From NCBI RefSeq assembly GCF_000170855.1, contig NZ_ABCQ01000029.1, positions 1 to 52,877 of the forward strand: a stretch of DNA of 52,877 nucleotides, in the 5' to 3' direction. The notes beneath the pieces were generated by a model. That model searched no databases, was not told the origin of the DNA, and was given only the letters and a program-made list of their open reading frames with translations. This DNA is from Moritella sp. PE36 (GTDB taxonomy: Bacteria; Pseudomonadota; Gammaproteobacteria; Enterobacterales; Moritellaceae). Positions 29,540 through 38,220 of the stretch are shown here, in pieces. Position numbers and translations under genes: made by a program. Numbering within the stretch: position 1 is the first letter of the stretch; every line of letters starts with the position of its first letter.

Positions 29540-29568
29540 AAAGCCTGGCATATGCCAGGCTTTTTTTT
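29540..29568 (+). terminator. Strong terminator after rpsI
   Basis: A palindromic stem, AAAGCCTGGCAT followed by ATGCCAGGCTTT (29540-29563), runs into eight T residues (29561-29568). A textbook Rho-independent terminator ending the rplM-rpsI operon. Confidence 0.95.
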
Positions 29569-29889
29569 GTCTTTTTTTTATCGTTTATTTAATTGACGCG
29601 GTTACAGCTTTGTTAAATGTAATGCTGTTTCTTACTTGCATAGCAGTACTTGACACAGAAAGAGAGCGACTTACGCTATTTACTGGGTCATAAGCGACAG
29701 ATATTGACTTAATCACTGAAAATCCATGATTAATGTCTCATTGTCCTTGTAAAAATGTAACCAATTAATTAAAATTCAACGGCATTTATGTAACTTTTTT
29801 AGCTAATAAAAAGTTATCTTTTTTGAAATGGTATTCACTGCAAGATAATAAAAATAATTTGCGCTGAGTCCGAATGGGAGAATAATTGG
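29569..29889 (+). other. Intergenic region upstream of petABC, with a possible small RNA or attenuated leader
   Basis: About 320 bp without a protein gene. A consensus -35 TTGACA (29650-29655) has a weak -10 (TACGCT, 29672-29677, spacing 16). About 110 bp later a 9-bp stem, TAACTTTTT/AAAAAGTTA (29791-29816), runs into TCTTTTTT. Together they outline a roughly 140-nt transcript ending 65 bp before petA. It may be a small RNA, or a petA leader with an attenuator. No known sRNA family is recognised. Confidence 0.4.
29791..29822 (+). terminator. A/T-rich hairpin with U-run upstream of petA
   Basis: TAACTTTTT (29791-29799), loop TAGCTAAT, and AAAAAGTTA (29808-29816) form a perfect stem followed by TCTTTTTT. 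The stem is A/U-rich, so efficiency is uncertain. It would stop transcripts arriving from upstream before petA. Confidence 0.5.
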
Positions 29890-30480
29890 ATGAGCAATGC
29901 GCCTGTTGATTCTGGTCGTCGTCGCTTTTTAACTGCTGCTACATGTGTAGTGGGTGGTATTGGAGCTGTCGGCGCAGCCGTACCTTTTATCAAATCTTGG
30001 AATCCGAGTGCTAAAGCTAAAGCAGCTGGTGCTCCGGTGGAAGTTGATATTAGTAAAATTGAACCTGGTCAGTTAATTCGTGTTGAATGGCGAGGCAAAC
30101 CTGTATGGCTTGTATCTCGTACAGAAAGCGTGTTAAACGAACTTGAACAGCATGATGGTTCGTTACGCGATCCGGCATCAGAACAAGAACAACAACCGAG
30201 TTACGCACAGAACAAATATCGCTCGATTAAATCAGAGTTATTGGTAGCCGTTGGTATTTGTACTCACTTAGGGTGCTCTCCAACTTATCTGCCTGATAGC
30301 TTTGGCGAACAAGTCGAAGGTGTTTCTTCTGGTTTCTTCTGCCCATGTCATGGTTCTAAATTTGATATGGCTGGTCGTGTATTCCAAGGTGTACCTGCAC
30401 CGTTGAATCTAGTCATACCACCGCATTATTATATTGATAAAACGACGATTCTAATTGGTGTAGATAAGGGAGCTGCCTAA
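29890..30480 (+). CDS. petA: Ubiquinol-cytochrome c reductase iron-sulfur (Rieske) subunit
   Basis: This is the Rieske subunit of cytochrome bc1 (complex III), which takes the first electron from ubiquinol. The 196 residues have a Tat-like N-terminus with GRRRFL at 9-14 and a retained membrane helix (about 15-34). They continue with a hinge, and the Rieske domain with cluster ligands C124 and H126 (CTHLGC, 124-129) and C151-H154 (CPCHGS, 151-156); C129 and C153 make the stabilising disulfide. The stop TAA overlaps the petB ATG by one base. Expected partners petB and petC follow. Confidence 0.97.
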   Translation: MSNAPVDSGRRRFLTAATCVVGGIGAVGAAVPFIKSWNPSAKAKAAGAPVEVDISKIEPGQLIRVEWRGKPVWLVSRTESVLNELEQHDGSLRDPASEQEQQPSYAQNKYRSIKSELLVAVGICTHLGCSPTYLPDSFGEQVEGVSSGFFCPCHGSKFDMAGRVFQGVPAPLNLVIPPHYYIDKTTILIGVDKGAA

Positions 30481-31694
30481 TGCTTGGTAAATTAGTCAAT
30501 TGGATTGATGAACGTATCCCAATGACGGATACGTGGAATAAACACGCTGGTCAATATCCAGCGCCGAAAAACTTTAACTTCTGGTACTACTTTGGCATTT
30601 TAGCCACGGTTGTGTTTGTCAATCAGATCCTAACGGGTATCTGGTTAACGATGAATTATAACCCATCTGGCGACGGTGCTTTTGCGTCAATTGAATACAT
30701 CATGCGTGATGTTGAATTTGGCTGGCTGTTACGTTATATGCATTCAACGGGTGCTTCCGCATTCTTTGTTGTGGTGTATCTGCACATGTTCCGTGGTCTG
30801 ATGTACGGTTCATACCAGAAACCACGTGAATTATTGTGGGTCTTTGGTTGTTTCCTCTTCTTAGCACTGATGGCTGAAGCTTTCATGGGTTACTTATTAC
30901 CATGGGGTCAAATGTCATTCTGGGGTGCACAGGTTATTATCTCTTTATTTGGTGCGATCCCAATTATTGGTGATGACTTAACACTTTGGATCCGTGGTGA
31001 TTATGTGATCTCGGGTGCGACATTAAACCGTTTCTTTGCATTACACGTTATTGCTGTGCCATTAGTACTTGTGGTATTGGTGTTCTTACACATCGTGGCA
31101 CTGCATCATGTTGGTTCTAATAACCCTGACGGTATTGAAATCAAAGAAAACAAAGATGAAAATGGTTGGCCGAAAGACGCTATTCCATTCCACCCTTACT
31201 ACTCAGTGCATGATGCTGTTGCGGTCGTGGTGATGCTTATCTTATGTAGTATTGTGATCTTCTTTATGCCTGAAGGTGGTGGTTACTTCTTAGAAGCGCC
31301 AAACTTCGAAGCGGCGAACCCATTAAAAACACCGGATCATATTGCACCAGTGTGGTACTTCACCCCGTTTTACGCCATTTTACGTGCGGTTCCGGACAAA
31401 CTTGGTGGTGTGATCATGATGGGCCTCGCTATTGTGATGCTATTCTTAGTGCCTTGGATCGATCGCGGGAAAGTGAAATCAATCCGTTATCGTAGTGTTT
31501 GGCATAAACTTAATTTATCTCAGTTTGTTATTTGTTTCATTATTCTGGGCGTATTAGGGACATTAGCACCAACACCTGGTCGTACATTATTGTCGCAAAT
31601 TACCACATTAGGTTACTTTGGCTATTTCGCTCTGCTGTGGTTCTACAGTAAGAATGAAACCACTAAACCATTACCAAAAAGGGTGACAATGTAA
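30480..31694 (+). CDS. petB: Cytochrome b subunit of the bc1 complex
   Basis: Cytochrome b carries the two b hemes and both quinone sites of complex III. The 404 residues give eight membrane helices. Heme-ligand histidines are visible in helix B (RYMHSTGASAFFVVVYLHMFRG, about residues 71-92) and helix D (ALHVIAVPLVLVVLVFLHIVALHH, about 188-211). The Qo-site motif appears as PVWYF near 281-285, where PEWY is usual in many species; the Glu-to-Val replacement is typical of several marine gammaproteobacteria to my knowledge but deserves checking. Overlaps petA by one base and petC by one base. Confidence 0.96.
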   Translation: MLGKLVNWIDERIPMTDTWNKHAGQYPAPKNFNFWYYFGILATVVFVNQILTGIWLTMNYNPSGDGAFASIEYIMRDVEFGWLLRYMHSTGASAFFVVVYLHMFRGLMYGSYQKPRELLWVFGCFLFLALMAEAFMGYLLPWGQMSFWGAQVIISLFGAIPIIGDDLTLWIRGDYVISGATLNRFFALHVIAVPLVLVVLVFLHIVALHHVGSNNPDGIEIKENKDENGWPKDAIPFHPYYSVHDAVAVVVMLILCSIVIFFMPEGGGYFLEAPNFEAANPLKTPDHIAPVWYFTPFYAILRAVPDKLGGVIMMGLAIVMLFLVPWIDRGKVKSIRYRSVWHKLNLSQFVICFIILGVLGTLAPTPGRTLLSQITTLGYFGYFALLWFYSKNETTKPLPKRVTM

Positions 31695-32494
31695 TGAAAA
31701 AATTATTTATCACGTTACTTACCCTATTGCCTATGGCCGCCTTTGCATCTGGTAATGCTGTACATTTAGATGAAGCCAATTATGATTTAAGAGACAAAGC
31801 ATCACTGCAAAATGGTGCTAAAATATTCATGAATTATTGCTCTACGTGTCACTCTACGCAATATCAACGTTATTCACGTGTTGCTGACGATCTGGGTATC
31901 GATCGTGATGTAATGTCTGAAAACTTGGTATTTACCGGGGTGAAAGTTGGCTCATTAATGCTAACGGCGATGCCTGCTGAAAGTGGTGCTAAATGGTTTG
32001 GTGCTACACCACCAGACCTAACACTTGAAGCGCGCTTACGTGGTGCTGATTGGGTTTATACTTATCTGCGTTCTTTCTATATTGACGAAACTCGCCCATT
32101 TGGTGTGAATAATGTGGTATTCCCAAGTGTCGGTATGCCGCATGTACTTGAAGAACTACAAGGTACAGCGCGTCTTTTAGAAATAAAACATAACGAAGAA
32201 GAGCTAGATCTGCCGGAAGGTGCTAGAATTGTTAAAGAAACCGCAGTTGTTGACGCTAATGGTGTTGCAACAGGTGAAATTCTGACTAGCTACCTAAGTC
32301 CCGATGGAAACGGTGAGTTATCAGCAGAAGAGTTTGATGAAGCAATGTTAGATTTGGTAAACTTCTTAGTTTACTCAGCAGAGCCGAATCAGCTTGAACG
32401 TCAAGAAATGGGCTTCTGGGTTATTGGATTCTTACTTATTCTACTTGTATTTACTTGGTTCCTGAACCGCGAATACTGGCGTGATATCCACTAA
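31694..32494 (+). CDS. petC: Cytochrome c1 subunit of the bc1 complex
   Basis: Cytochrome c1 passes electrons from the Rieske protein to soluble or membrane cytochrome c. The 266 residues have a signal peptide (MKKLFITLLTLLPMAAFA, cleavage about 18-19), a heme-binding CSTCH at 49-53, a methionine ligand region around AMPAESGAKWFGATPPDLT (about 95-113), and a C-terminal membrane anchor (FWVIGFLLILLVFTWFL, about 240-256). It ends the petABC operon and is followed by a hairpin terminator. Confidence 0.96.
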   Translation: MKKLFITLLTLLPMAAFASGNAVHLDEANYDLRDKASLQNGAKIFMNYCSTCHSTQYQRYSRVADDLGIDRDVMSENLVFTGVKVGSLMLTAMPAESGAKWFGATPPDLTLEARLRGADWVYTYLRSFYIDETRPFGVNNVVFPSVGMPHVLEELQGTARLLEIKHNEEELDLPEGARIVKETAVVDANGVATGEILTSYLSPDGNGELSAEEFDEAMLDLVNFLVYSAEPNQLERQEMGFWVIGFLLILLVFTWFLNREYWRDIH

Positions 32495-32549
32495 TCACTG
32501 ATATGTTGCCGCATTACTTGTAAAAGTTGCTGGTAAAAGAATTACGTAT

Positions 32550-32588
32550 CGCCAATGCTAGTTTAGGCTATCATTGGCGTTTGTGTTT
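32550..32588 (+). terminator. Hairpin between petC and sspA (terminator or sspA leader element)
   Basis: CGCCAATG (32550-32557) pairs with CATTGGCG (32572-32579), with further TAG/CTA pairing inside, followed by TTTGTGTTT (32580-32588). It ends 11 bp before the sspA ribosome-binding site GGAGG (32599-32603). It probably ends the petABC transcript, but any sspA promoter must then overlap it or lie upstream, so it may also control sspA. Confidence 0.65.
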
Positions 32589-32607
32589 ACAATTTATTGG
32601 AGGTGGC

Positions 32608-33243
32608 ATGGCATTAGCTGCTAATAAACGTTCAGTTATGGTGTTATATTCGGAGCCGACTGATCTATATAGTCATCAAGTCCGAATCGTTTTAGCTGAA
32701 AAAGGCGTAAGTGTTGATATTCATCAGGTTGATCGTAATAACCTACCTGAAGATTTAATCGACTTAAATCCTTACCAAACAGTACCGACATTAATCGACC
32801 GTGAACTTACATTATATAACTCACGTATCATCATGGAATATCTGGATGAGCGTTTTCCGCATCCACCTTTGATGCCGGTTTACCCTGTTTCTCGTGGTAG
32901 TAGCCGTCTAATGATGCACCGTATCGAAAACGATTGGTATTCATTAGTAACTAAGATCATGAAAGGCTCTGTTGAAGAAGCTGCTGTAGCGCGTAAGCAA
33001 CTGCAAGAAGCATTAATGAGTATCAGCCCTATTTTTGCTGAATACCCATACTTCATGAGTGAAGAATTCAGCTTAGTAGATTGCTACATGGCACCGCTAT
33101 TATGGCGTTTACCTGAACTAGGTATTGATCTTCCAGGCCAAGCAGCAAGTGAGTTAAAGAACTATATGCTACGAGTATTCGATCGTGAATCATTCCAAGC
33201 ATCTTTAACTGAACAAGAACGTGAAATGAGAATGTTAATGTAA
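32608..33243 (+). CDS. sspA: Stringent starvation protein A (SspA)
   Basis: SspA is a glutathione S-transferase-fold protein that binds RNA polymerase, acts as a transcription cofactor in stationary phase and lowers H-NS levels. The ATG at 32608 is chosen: it has GGAGG five bases upstream and gives MALAANKRSVMVLYSEPTD, the standard SspA start, and 211 residues (E. coli 212). An upstream in-frame TTG at 32527 is not supported. The conserved YSHQVRIVLAEKGV, then PTLIDRELTLYNSRIIMEYLDERFPHPPLMPVYP region (about 52-85) and FSLVDCYMAPLLWRLP are present. sspB follows by 3 bp. Confidence 0.97.
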   Translation: MALAANKRSVMVLYSEPTDLYSHQVRIVLAEKGVSVDIHQVDRNNLPEDLIDLNPYQTVPTLIDRELTLYNSRIIMEYLDERFPHPPLMPVYPVSRGSSRLMMHRIENDWYSLVTKIMKGSVEEAAVARKQLQEALMSISPIFAEYPYFMSEEFSLVDCYMAPLLWRLPELGIDLPGQAASELKNYMLRVFDRESFQASLTEQEREMRMLM

Positions 33244-33246
33244 TTT

Positions 33247-33738
33247 ATGGATAAAATGACCCCAATTCGTCCCTATTTATTACGTAGCCACTATGAGTGG
33301 TTACTTGATAATGACTTAACACCGCACATTGTGGTTGATGCGCATATTGCTGGTGTTTACGTGCCACAACAGTTTGTTCAAGATGGTCAAATCGTTTTGA
33401 ACATTGCGCCTACCGCCGTGGTTGCTTTTGAGTTAAACAATACTGCATTGAGCTTTAATGCTCGTTTCGGTGGTGTACCTTTTGATGTTTATGTGCCTAT
33501 TGCGGCGATCACTGCTATTTATGCGCGTGAAAACGGTGCTGGTAGTATGTTTGAACCAGAGCAAGCATATATCGATCAAGCTGAACAAGATAGCGCTGAA
33601 GTGGCTGTTGAGCCAAGTGAAGAGAAAAGCAAGCCTGCGTTGGTCAGTGCGCCTGCGGTGAGCTCTGAAAGTCAGAGTGACGCGCCAGAACGTCCAAAAC
33701 CTGCGAAAGGTAAACCCGCTTTACGGGTCATTAAGTAA
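33247..33738 (+). CDS. sspB: ClpXP protease specificity-enhancing factor SspB
   Basis: SspB tethers ssrA-tagged peptides and other substrates to ClpX. The 163 residues (E. coli 165) have the folded substrate-binding domain at 1-110 (RPYLLRSHYEWLLDNDLTPHIVVDA, about 8-32, and ALSFNARFGGVPFDVYVPIAAI), an acidic flexible linker (Glu, Ser, Ala rich, about 115-150), and the C-terminal ClpX-binding motif KPALRVIK. Start at 33247 has no strong ribosome-binding site; a second ATG three codons on is possible. Coupled to sspA, as in E. coli. Confidence 0.96.
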   Translation: MDKMTPIRPYLLRSHYEWLLDNDLTPHIVVDAHIAGVYVPQQFVQDGQIVLNIAPTAVVAFELNNTALSFNARFGGVPFDVYVPIAAITAIYARENGAGSMFEPEQAYIDQAEQDSAEVAVEPSEEKSKPALVSAPAVSSESQSDAPERPKPAKGKPALRVIK

Positions 33739-33762
33739 CATAATACTTAATTAACGACTATG

Positions 33763-33810
33763 TGCAGTACTTGAATATGTCGACGGACATCATTCAGTAC
33801 TGCATTTTTT
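33763..33810. terminator. Bidirectional terminator between sspB and dolP
   Basis: TGCAGTACT (33763-33771) and AGTACTGCA (33796-33804) form the base of a long stem, continued inside by GAAT/ATTC and ATGTC/GACAT with small bulges, followed by six T residues (33805-33810). It separates convergent sspAB and the lpoA-dolP run. Confidence 0.85.
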
Positions 33811-33852
33811 ACTTTCTACTTTCTATTTCATATTTATCGATATACGCGCTAA

Positions 33853-34401
33853 TTAGCGATACTCGAATACCTTAATCACTTTATCTACCCCCACGACATA
33901 ACGTGCGGCTTCTGCAAGTTGATCGCCTTGTGCTTTTGTTACTCGTCCAATTAAGAATACTTCTGCATTCTCAGTGATGACTTTGATACTGAGTGGCTCA
34001 ATGCCTTTTAAATTGAGAATACTGGTTTTTACTTTGGTGGTTAACCAAGTGTCTTTACTGGCACGCTCAAATGAGATTGGCACACCTAAGCGGATCTGGT
34101 TATACACCTGTTGTACCGATGCGGTTTCTGCGGCAATCTCGACGATTTTATTACGTTCTGTAGCGCTTCTTACCTGACCCGACAATAGCACTTTGCTGTT
34201 GTTAGTGAGAATATGCAGATTATTATTGAGCAACAATTGCTTATTGTTATCATTAAGCCCTGCAGTGATATCGAGGGTAATGGTTTCATCATCAATTAAT
34301 TGGCTAAAACTAACGTTGTTAGTACAGCCTTGAATACTCACAAGGCTAAATAGCATCACGGCGGTCGGCAACCAAGATTTTAATTTATTTGTTAGAAGCA
34401 T
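33853..34401 (-). CDS. dolP: Outer-membrane lipoprotein DolP (YraP), dual BON domain
   Basis: DolP is an outer-membrane lipoprotein with two BON domains that binds anionic phospholipid at the division site and supports BAM function and outer-membrane integrity. The 182-residue product has a lipoprotein signal with Cys at residue 26 (SIQGC), BON1 at about 43-105 and BON2 at about 118-182, each with the Gly-containing VLLSGQV / VFLIGRV core. In E. coli yraP is sigmaE-controlled; I could not confirm such a site here. It is 5 bp downstream of diaA. Confidence 0.93.
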   Translation of the reverse strand: MLLTNKLKSWLPTAVMLFSLVSIQGCTNNVSFSQLIDDETITLDITAGLNDNNKQLLLNNNLHILTNNSKVLLSGQVRSATERNKIVEIAAETASVQQVYNQIRLGVPISFERASKDTWLTTKVKTSILNLKGIEPLSIKVITENAEVFLIGRVTKAQGDQLAEAARYVVGVDKVIKVFEYR

Positions 34402-34406
34402 CGTTA

Positions 34407-35000
34407 TTACTCGTGCCCTTGCTGCGGGAATAAAGTTTGATCGATAATGTCACACAGACAATTAATGATCAGTGCATGTACTTCTTGTATTCTGGCTTCT
34501 CGACGTGAGGGTACACGTATTTCAGCATCATGAGGCCCTAGTAATCCAGATATCTCACCGCCGTCTTTACCGGTTAAAGCGACAATGGTCATATTACGGG
34601 TAAGGGCTGCTTCAATGGCTTTAATTACATTGCGGCTATGACCGCCGGCAGAGATTACCACCAAAATATCACCGTCATTACCCAAGGCTCGCACCTGTTT
34701 TGAGTACACAAAATCGAAACTGGTATCGGTACCGATGGCCGTCATTAAGGTGCAATCTGGGGTTAATGCCAGAGCCGGTAAACTTGGGCGTTCTGTTTCG
34801 TAGCGGTTTAACAGAGATGCAGAAAAATTTTGTGCCAAACTCGCTGATGCACCATTACCACAAATTAAGATCTTGTTACCGTTTAATAAGCATTGAGCCA
34901 TCATCATGGCTGAGTTTTGAATGTATTCTGGTAACGCCTCGGCTGCGGCGATCTTAGTTTGAATACTTTCAGTAAAATTTTCTTTAATTAGCTCTAACAT
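34407..35000 (-). CDS. diaA: DnaA initiator-associating protein DiaA
   Basis: DiaA is a tetrameric SIS-domain protein that binds DnaA and promotes its ordered assembly at oriC. The 197 residues (E. coli 196) show the SIS fold with [18 protein letters not shown] near 45-62 and [19 protein letters not shown] near 107-125. It resembles phosphoheptose isomerase GmhA, but position between yraN and dolP and overall length point to DiaA. Start ATG at 35000; 11 bp after yraN. Confidence 0.94.
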   Translation of the reverse strand: MLELIKENFTESIQTKIAAAEALPEYIQNSAMMMAQCLLNGNKILICGNGASASLAQNFSASLLNRYETERPSLPALALTPDCTLMTAIGTDTSFDFVYSKQVRALGNDGDILVVISAGGHSRNVIKAIEAALTRNMTIVALTGKDGGEISGLLGPHDAEIRVPSRREARIQEVHALIINCLCDIIDQTLFPQQGHE

Positions 35001-35011
35001 GGGTATCTACT

Positions 35012-35419
35012 CTAAAAAGCATTGGTTATCCATTGAATATTATCACTGCAACCTTCAATAGCAATCACATCGAAACGGCAAGGAGTATAGTTTTCATTTA
35101 TTCCGTGGCGCACCATATAATATTGCGCTGTATAACGCAATTTTCGTTGTTTCGCGACCGGAATTGCAGAAATAGCACCGCCGTAATGGGTATATTGACG
35201 ATATTTTACCTCGACAAATACTAAGGTGGGTAGTGTTGTTGAAGATTTTATGTCACAGCTGGCACCGTGTTGGCAAATTAGATCAATTTCACCTTGCCGA
35301 CAAGCAAAATTTCGCGCCAAGATAATTAATCCTTGGCGCTGTAAAAATTCGGCCGCTATGCCTTCAAAATACTCACCGCGTTTACGGGGCTGTTTTCGAT
35401 TCAGGGTAGCTTTCCTCAA
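35012..35419 (-). CDS. yraN: UPF0102 family nuclease-fold protein YraN
   Basis: YraN is a conserved small protein with a PD-(D/E)XK nuclease-like fold; its cellular role is unknown. The 135-residue product has the family layout: GEYFEGIAAEFLQRQGL near 15-31, GEIDLI with D46, and VFVEVKYRQ with E70 and K72, which are the predicted catalytic residues, so an active site seems intact. The start is a TTG at 35419 with no clear ribosome-binding site, 38 bases inside the end of lpoA, suggesting coupled translation. diaA follows. Confidence 0.88.
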   Translation of the reverse strand: MRKATLNRKQPRKRGEYFEGIAAEFLQRQGLIILARNFACRQGEIDLICQHGASCDIKSSTTLPTLVFVEVKYRQYTHYGGAISAIPVAKQRKLRYTAQYYMVRHGINENYTPCRFDVIAIEGCSDNIQWITNAF

Positions 35420-37256
35420 GTTTTATTTTACCTGAGCGGTATTTTGCCCAGCTAAATTCGCGTTCAATAATACCATTATCATTGATATAAAGAATACCGG
35501 TCTGGCCCGCTAAGCGTAAATTAGGGAAATTACGTAGCTGTTGCAGAGTCGGAATTAATTTAAATGCATCGTAGCCCATCGCGAACAGGTTTTGCTGTAT
35601 TTTAGACATATTTGGCCACAGTGCCAAAGTTTGTTGTTTTAGTTCGCGATCTGGGTTCAACAACCAAGGCATATCACTGAAGATCAAGCCATTAAGGTCA
35701 CGGTTTTGGCTCCGAGATAAATTATTACCATGGGTACGTGAACTCGCATATACGGCTACTTGTGGTGCATACGGGTTCTGCGTGGTACTAATGTAAGGGA
35801 TTGCTAACATCGCTTCAGAAGGCGTCGCGATAATATAAATCGCATCAATGTCGCGGCGACTACGGGTTTTTGCTTTAACGTCCGCACCAACCAAATTTTG
35901 CATTAAGCGAATACGTTGGTTACTTGAAGTAACAGCAAACAGCGAGGTCACGGTATTTTGCATATCGCTACGACTCTTATATTTATATGTTTCGCTGCTC
36001 CCCCCCGTCAAAGATTGCCATTGTTTGTTAAATTCCTCAGATAAACGGTTACCTGTACGGTTATTTGGTGCCAGGACTAAAGGTTGTTTGATGCCATCGT
36101 GATGCATCTTTTTAGCCGCGGCAATGGCTTCGTCATTTGAGCTTAATGAGAAGTAATAGATATTTTCTGCTGCCTGTGTTTCTGGCAGTTTATTTAACGA
36201 AATTATGGGTACGTCTTTCACTAGCGGTAATACTTTCGCTAGATTTGATTTTAATAATGGTCCAACCACAAAGTCTGCACCATCATCAAGGGCTTGCAAA
36301 TACAGTTTACCAGCACTTACTGTGGCGGTATCATAGAAACGTAAATCGATACGGTCAGCGGCGTTAACTTGATAGTAAGCACTTAGCATGCCATCTCGAA
36401 TGGCTTTACCAGCGACAGCGCGTTTACCGGTTAATGGTGCCAGCACCGCTATTTGACTTGGCGCGTAAGGGATTGTTGCCATGGCTTTAACAAGCTCAAT
36501 AGGAAAACCACTTAATGCAGGATGTTGTGGGTAAGTTGTTTTCCATGCTTGTAACTCATTGATCAAGGACTGTGGTTCAGTACGATATTGCTGTGCGATT
36601 GCCGCTAAGTGGTACCAACCTGATAACGTCGGATTTTCAGTGTTAAAACGCAGTGTTAATGGTTGTAGTTCAGCCAATGGTATTACCGAAACCAATTCCC
36701 ATAAACGAGAATTGTTGGTGCTGTGCAGTTCAGCATCGAGGAAATCGTTTAGCGCAACACGGTATTCAACCGCTTTAGCGTTATTATTCTGTAATTCGCT
36801 AATAGTCGCATTTAATAAGTAGAAACGTTGCCAATGGGGCTGTTCAGTGGTGCTCAGTGTGGAACTAAAGTTAAGTGTTGTCGCAGCATCTTGATAGCGC
36901 TTTTCTAATAGGTAGGCTTCAGATTTAATTAACGCGATCTCAAATAATTGCTGTGTGGATAATGGATTACGTTCAACCGACAGTAACATATCCAGTGCGG
37001 GCTGCGAGTGGCCTTCTGCAATCAAAGCCCGTGCAGATAATAACTGCCATGCGATAGCTTGTGGTTTATTCGCTAATGCAATCTTATCAATGTAGAATTG
37101 TGCCGGCTGATCAATTTTTGTCAGTACGTCTGGTGCAACGATTGGTTGTGGTGTCGATGTTGCTTTTTCAGATGTCGTGATACTTGAACACGCGCTGAGC
37201 AGTAAACTCAAGCTAAAAAACATAATCAAGCGGGAATAGCTGTGCTTAAATTCCAT
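35382..37256 (-). CDS. lpoA: Outer-membrane lipoprotein LpoA, activator of PBP1A
   Basis: LpoA is an outer-membrane lipoprotein that reaches across the periplasm to stimulate the peptidoglycan synthase PBP1A. The ATG at 37256 is chosen (AGGA upstream); it gives 624 residues with the lipobox LLSAC, Cys23. An in-frame TTG at 37274 is less likely. The N-terminal TPR-like helical region (about 40-240) precedes a periplasmic-binding-protein fold (about 250-590) with IAVLAPLTGKRAVAGKAIRDGML. Length fits Vibrio-type LpoA. Heads the lpoA-yraN-diaA-dolP run and is divergent from rsmI, 83 bp away. Confidence 0.94.
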   Translation of the reverse strand: MEFKHSYSRLIMFFSLSLLLSACSSITTSEKATSTPQPIVAPDVLTKIDQPAQFYIDKIALANKPQAIAWQLLSARALIAEGHSQPALDMLLSVERNPLSTQQLFEIALIKSEAYLLEKRYQDAATTLNFSSTLSTTEQPHWQRFYLLNATISELQNNNAKAVEYRVALNDFLDAELHSTNNSRLWELVSVIPLAELQPLTLRFNTENPTLSGWYHLAAIAQQYRTEPQSLINELQAWKTTYPQHPALSGFPIELVKAMATIPYAPSQIAVLAPLTGKRAVAGKAIRDGMLSAYYQVNAADRIDLRFYDTATVSAGKLYLQALDDGADFVVGPLLKSNLAKVLPLVKDVPIISLNKLPETQAAENIYYFSLSSNDEAIAAAKKMHHDGIKQPLVLAPNNRTGNRLSEEFNKQWQSLTGGSSETYKYKSRSDMQNTVTSLFAVTSSNQRIRLMQNLVGADVKAKTRSRRDIDAIYIIATPSEAMLAIPYISTTQNPYAPQVAVYASSRTHGNNLSRSQNRDLNGLIFSDMPWLLNPDRELKQQTLALWPNMSKIQQNLFAMGYDAFKLIPTLQQLRNFPNLRLAGQTGILYINDNGIIEREFSWAKYRSGKIKLEESYPESKTAP

Positions 37257-37339
37257 TGGTGTATTATCCTGCAAAGAGATTTATAATACCCCTATACTAA
37301 AGCATCATCGCTTAACAAAAAACTACCCATGAGAATGAA

Positions 37340-38179
37340 ATGTCTGAACAAGCAACTTTATTTATCGTACCAACCCCGATTGGCAACCTTTCTGATATCA
37401 CTGAACGCGCTCTAGAGATACTAAGAAGTGTGGATTTGATCGCCGCAGAAGATACCCGTCATACCGGAAAACTGCTAAGCCATTATCAAATAAAGACTAA
37501 AACATTTGCGTTGCATGATCATAATGAGCAACAAAAAGCCGAATATTTAGTATCCAAATTACAATCTGGTATCAGCATCGCGCTGGTTTCAGACGCTGGC
37601 ACGCCGTTGATCAGTGATCCCGGTTATCACTTGGTGAATACCTGTCGTGCACATGGTGTTAAAGTGGTGCCGTTACCAGGACCTTGCGCAGCAGTCACCG
37701 CGATGAGTGGTTCTGGTCTGCCGTCTGATCGTTTCTCGTTTGAAGGTTTTTTACCCTCGAAAGAAAAAGCCCGTAATGATAAAATCACCGAGTTGAAAGA
37801 AGAAACCCGCACGATGATTTTTTATGAATCACCGCGTCGTCTGCAATATACCTTAGATGCATTAACGGCGATCATGGGCCCTGAACGTCAAGTGTGTGTT
37901 GCACGCGAAATGACCAAAGCGTTTGAAAGCATTACCACTATGCCTGTTGGAGAATTAGCCGTTTGGGTTGCCCAAGACAGTAACCGTAGTCGTGGTGAAA
38001 TTGTGTTACTCGTTTCTGGTTATAAACCAACCGGCCTGGAAATTCCAGCTAAGGTGTTGAAAACGCTTGAGTTATTAAATGAAGAATTACCACTTAAAAA
38101 AGCAGCGGCATTAACTGCCGAGATCTACGGCTGCAAAAAGAACGCCTTGTATAAATGGGGTTTAGAAAACTTTAATTAA
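37340..38179 (+). CDS. rsmI: 16S rRNA (cytidine(1402)-2'-O)-methyltransferase RsmI
   Basis: RsmI methylates the 2'-hydroxyl of C1402 in the 16S rRNA decoding centre, together with RsmH, which methylates N4 of the same base. The 279 residues (E. coli 286) show the tetrapyrrole methylase fold: [20 protein letters not shown] near 9-28, [26 protein letters not shown] near 82-95, and the SAM-region [22 protein letters not shown]. It is close to rsmH (RsmI and RsmH modify the same nucleotide), separated only by rnpB. Confidence 0.97.
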   Translation: MSEQATLFIVPTPIGNLSDITERALEILRSVDLIAAEDTRHTGKLLSHYQIKTKTFALHDHNEQQKAEYLVSKLQSGISIALVSDAGTPLISDPGYHLVNTCRAHGVKVVPLPGPCAAVTAMSGSGLPSDRFSFEGFLPSKEKARNDKITELKEETRTMIFYESPRRLQYTLDALTAIMGPERQVCVAREMTKAFESITTMPVGELAVWVAQDSNRSRGEIVLLVSGYKPTGLEIPAKVLKTLELLNEELPLKKAAALTAEIYGCKKNALYKWGLENFN

Positions 38180-38183
38180 TCGC

Positions 38184-38212
38184 TGGATTTTCTGATGTAG
38201 ATTATGTACTAT
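38184..38212 (+). promoter_or_regulatory. Possible rnpB promoter
   Basis: TACTAT (38207-38212) lies about 9 bp before the predicted 5' end of RNase P RNA, with TGGATT (38184-38189) 17 bp upstream as a poor -35. Position is right but the match to consensus is weak. Confidence 0.35.
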
Positions 38213-38220
38213 CCTCCGCC

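Noticed and set aside
32527-32607. Upstream TTG extension of sspA
   Set aside because: The ATG at 32608 has a GGAGG site and reproduces the known SspA N-terminus; the extension covers the hairpin.
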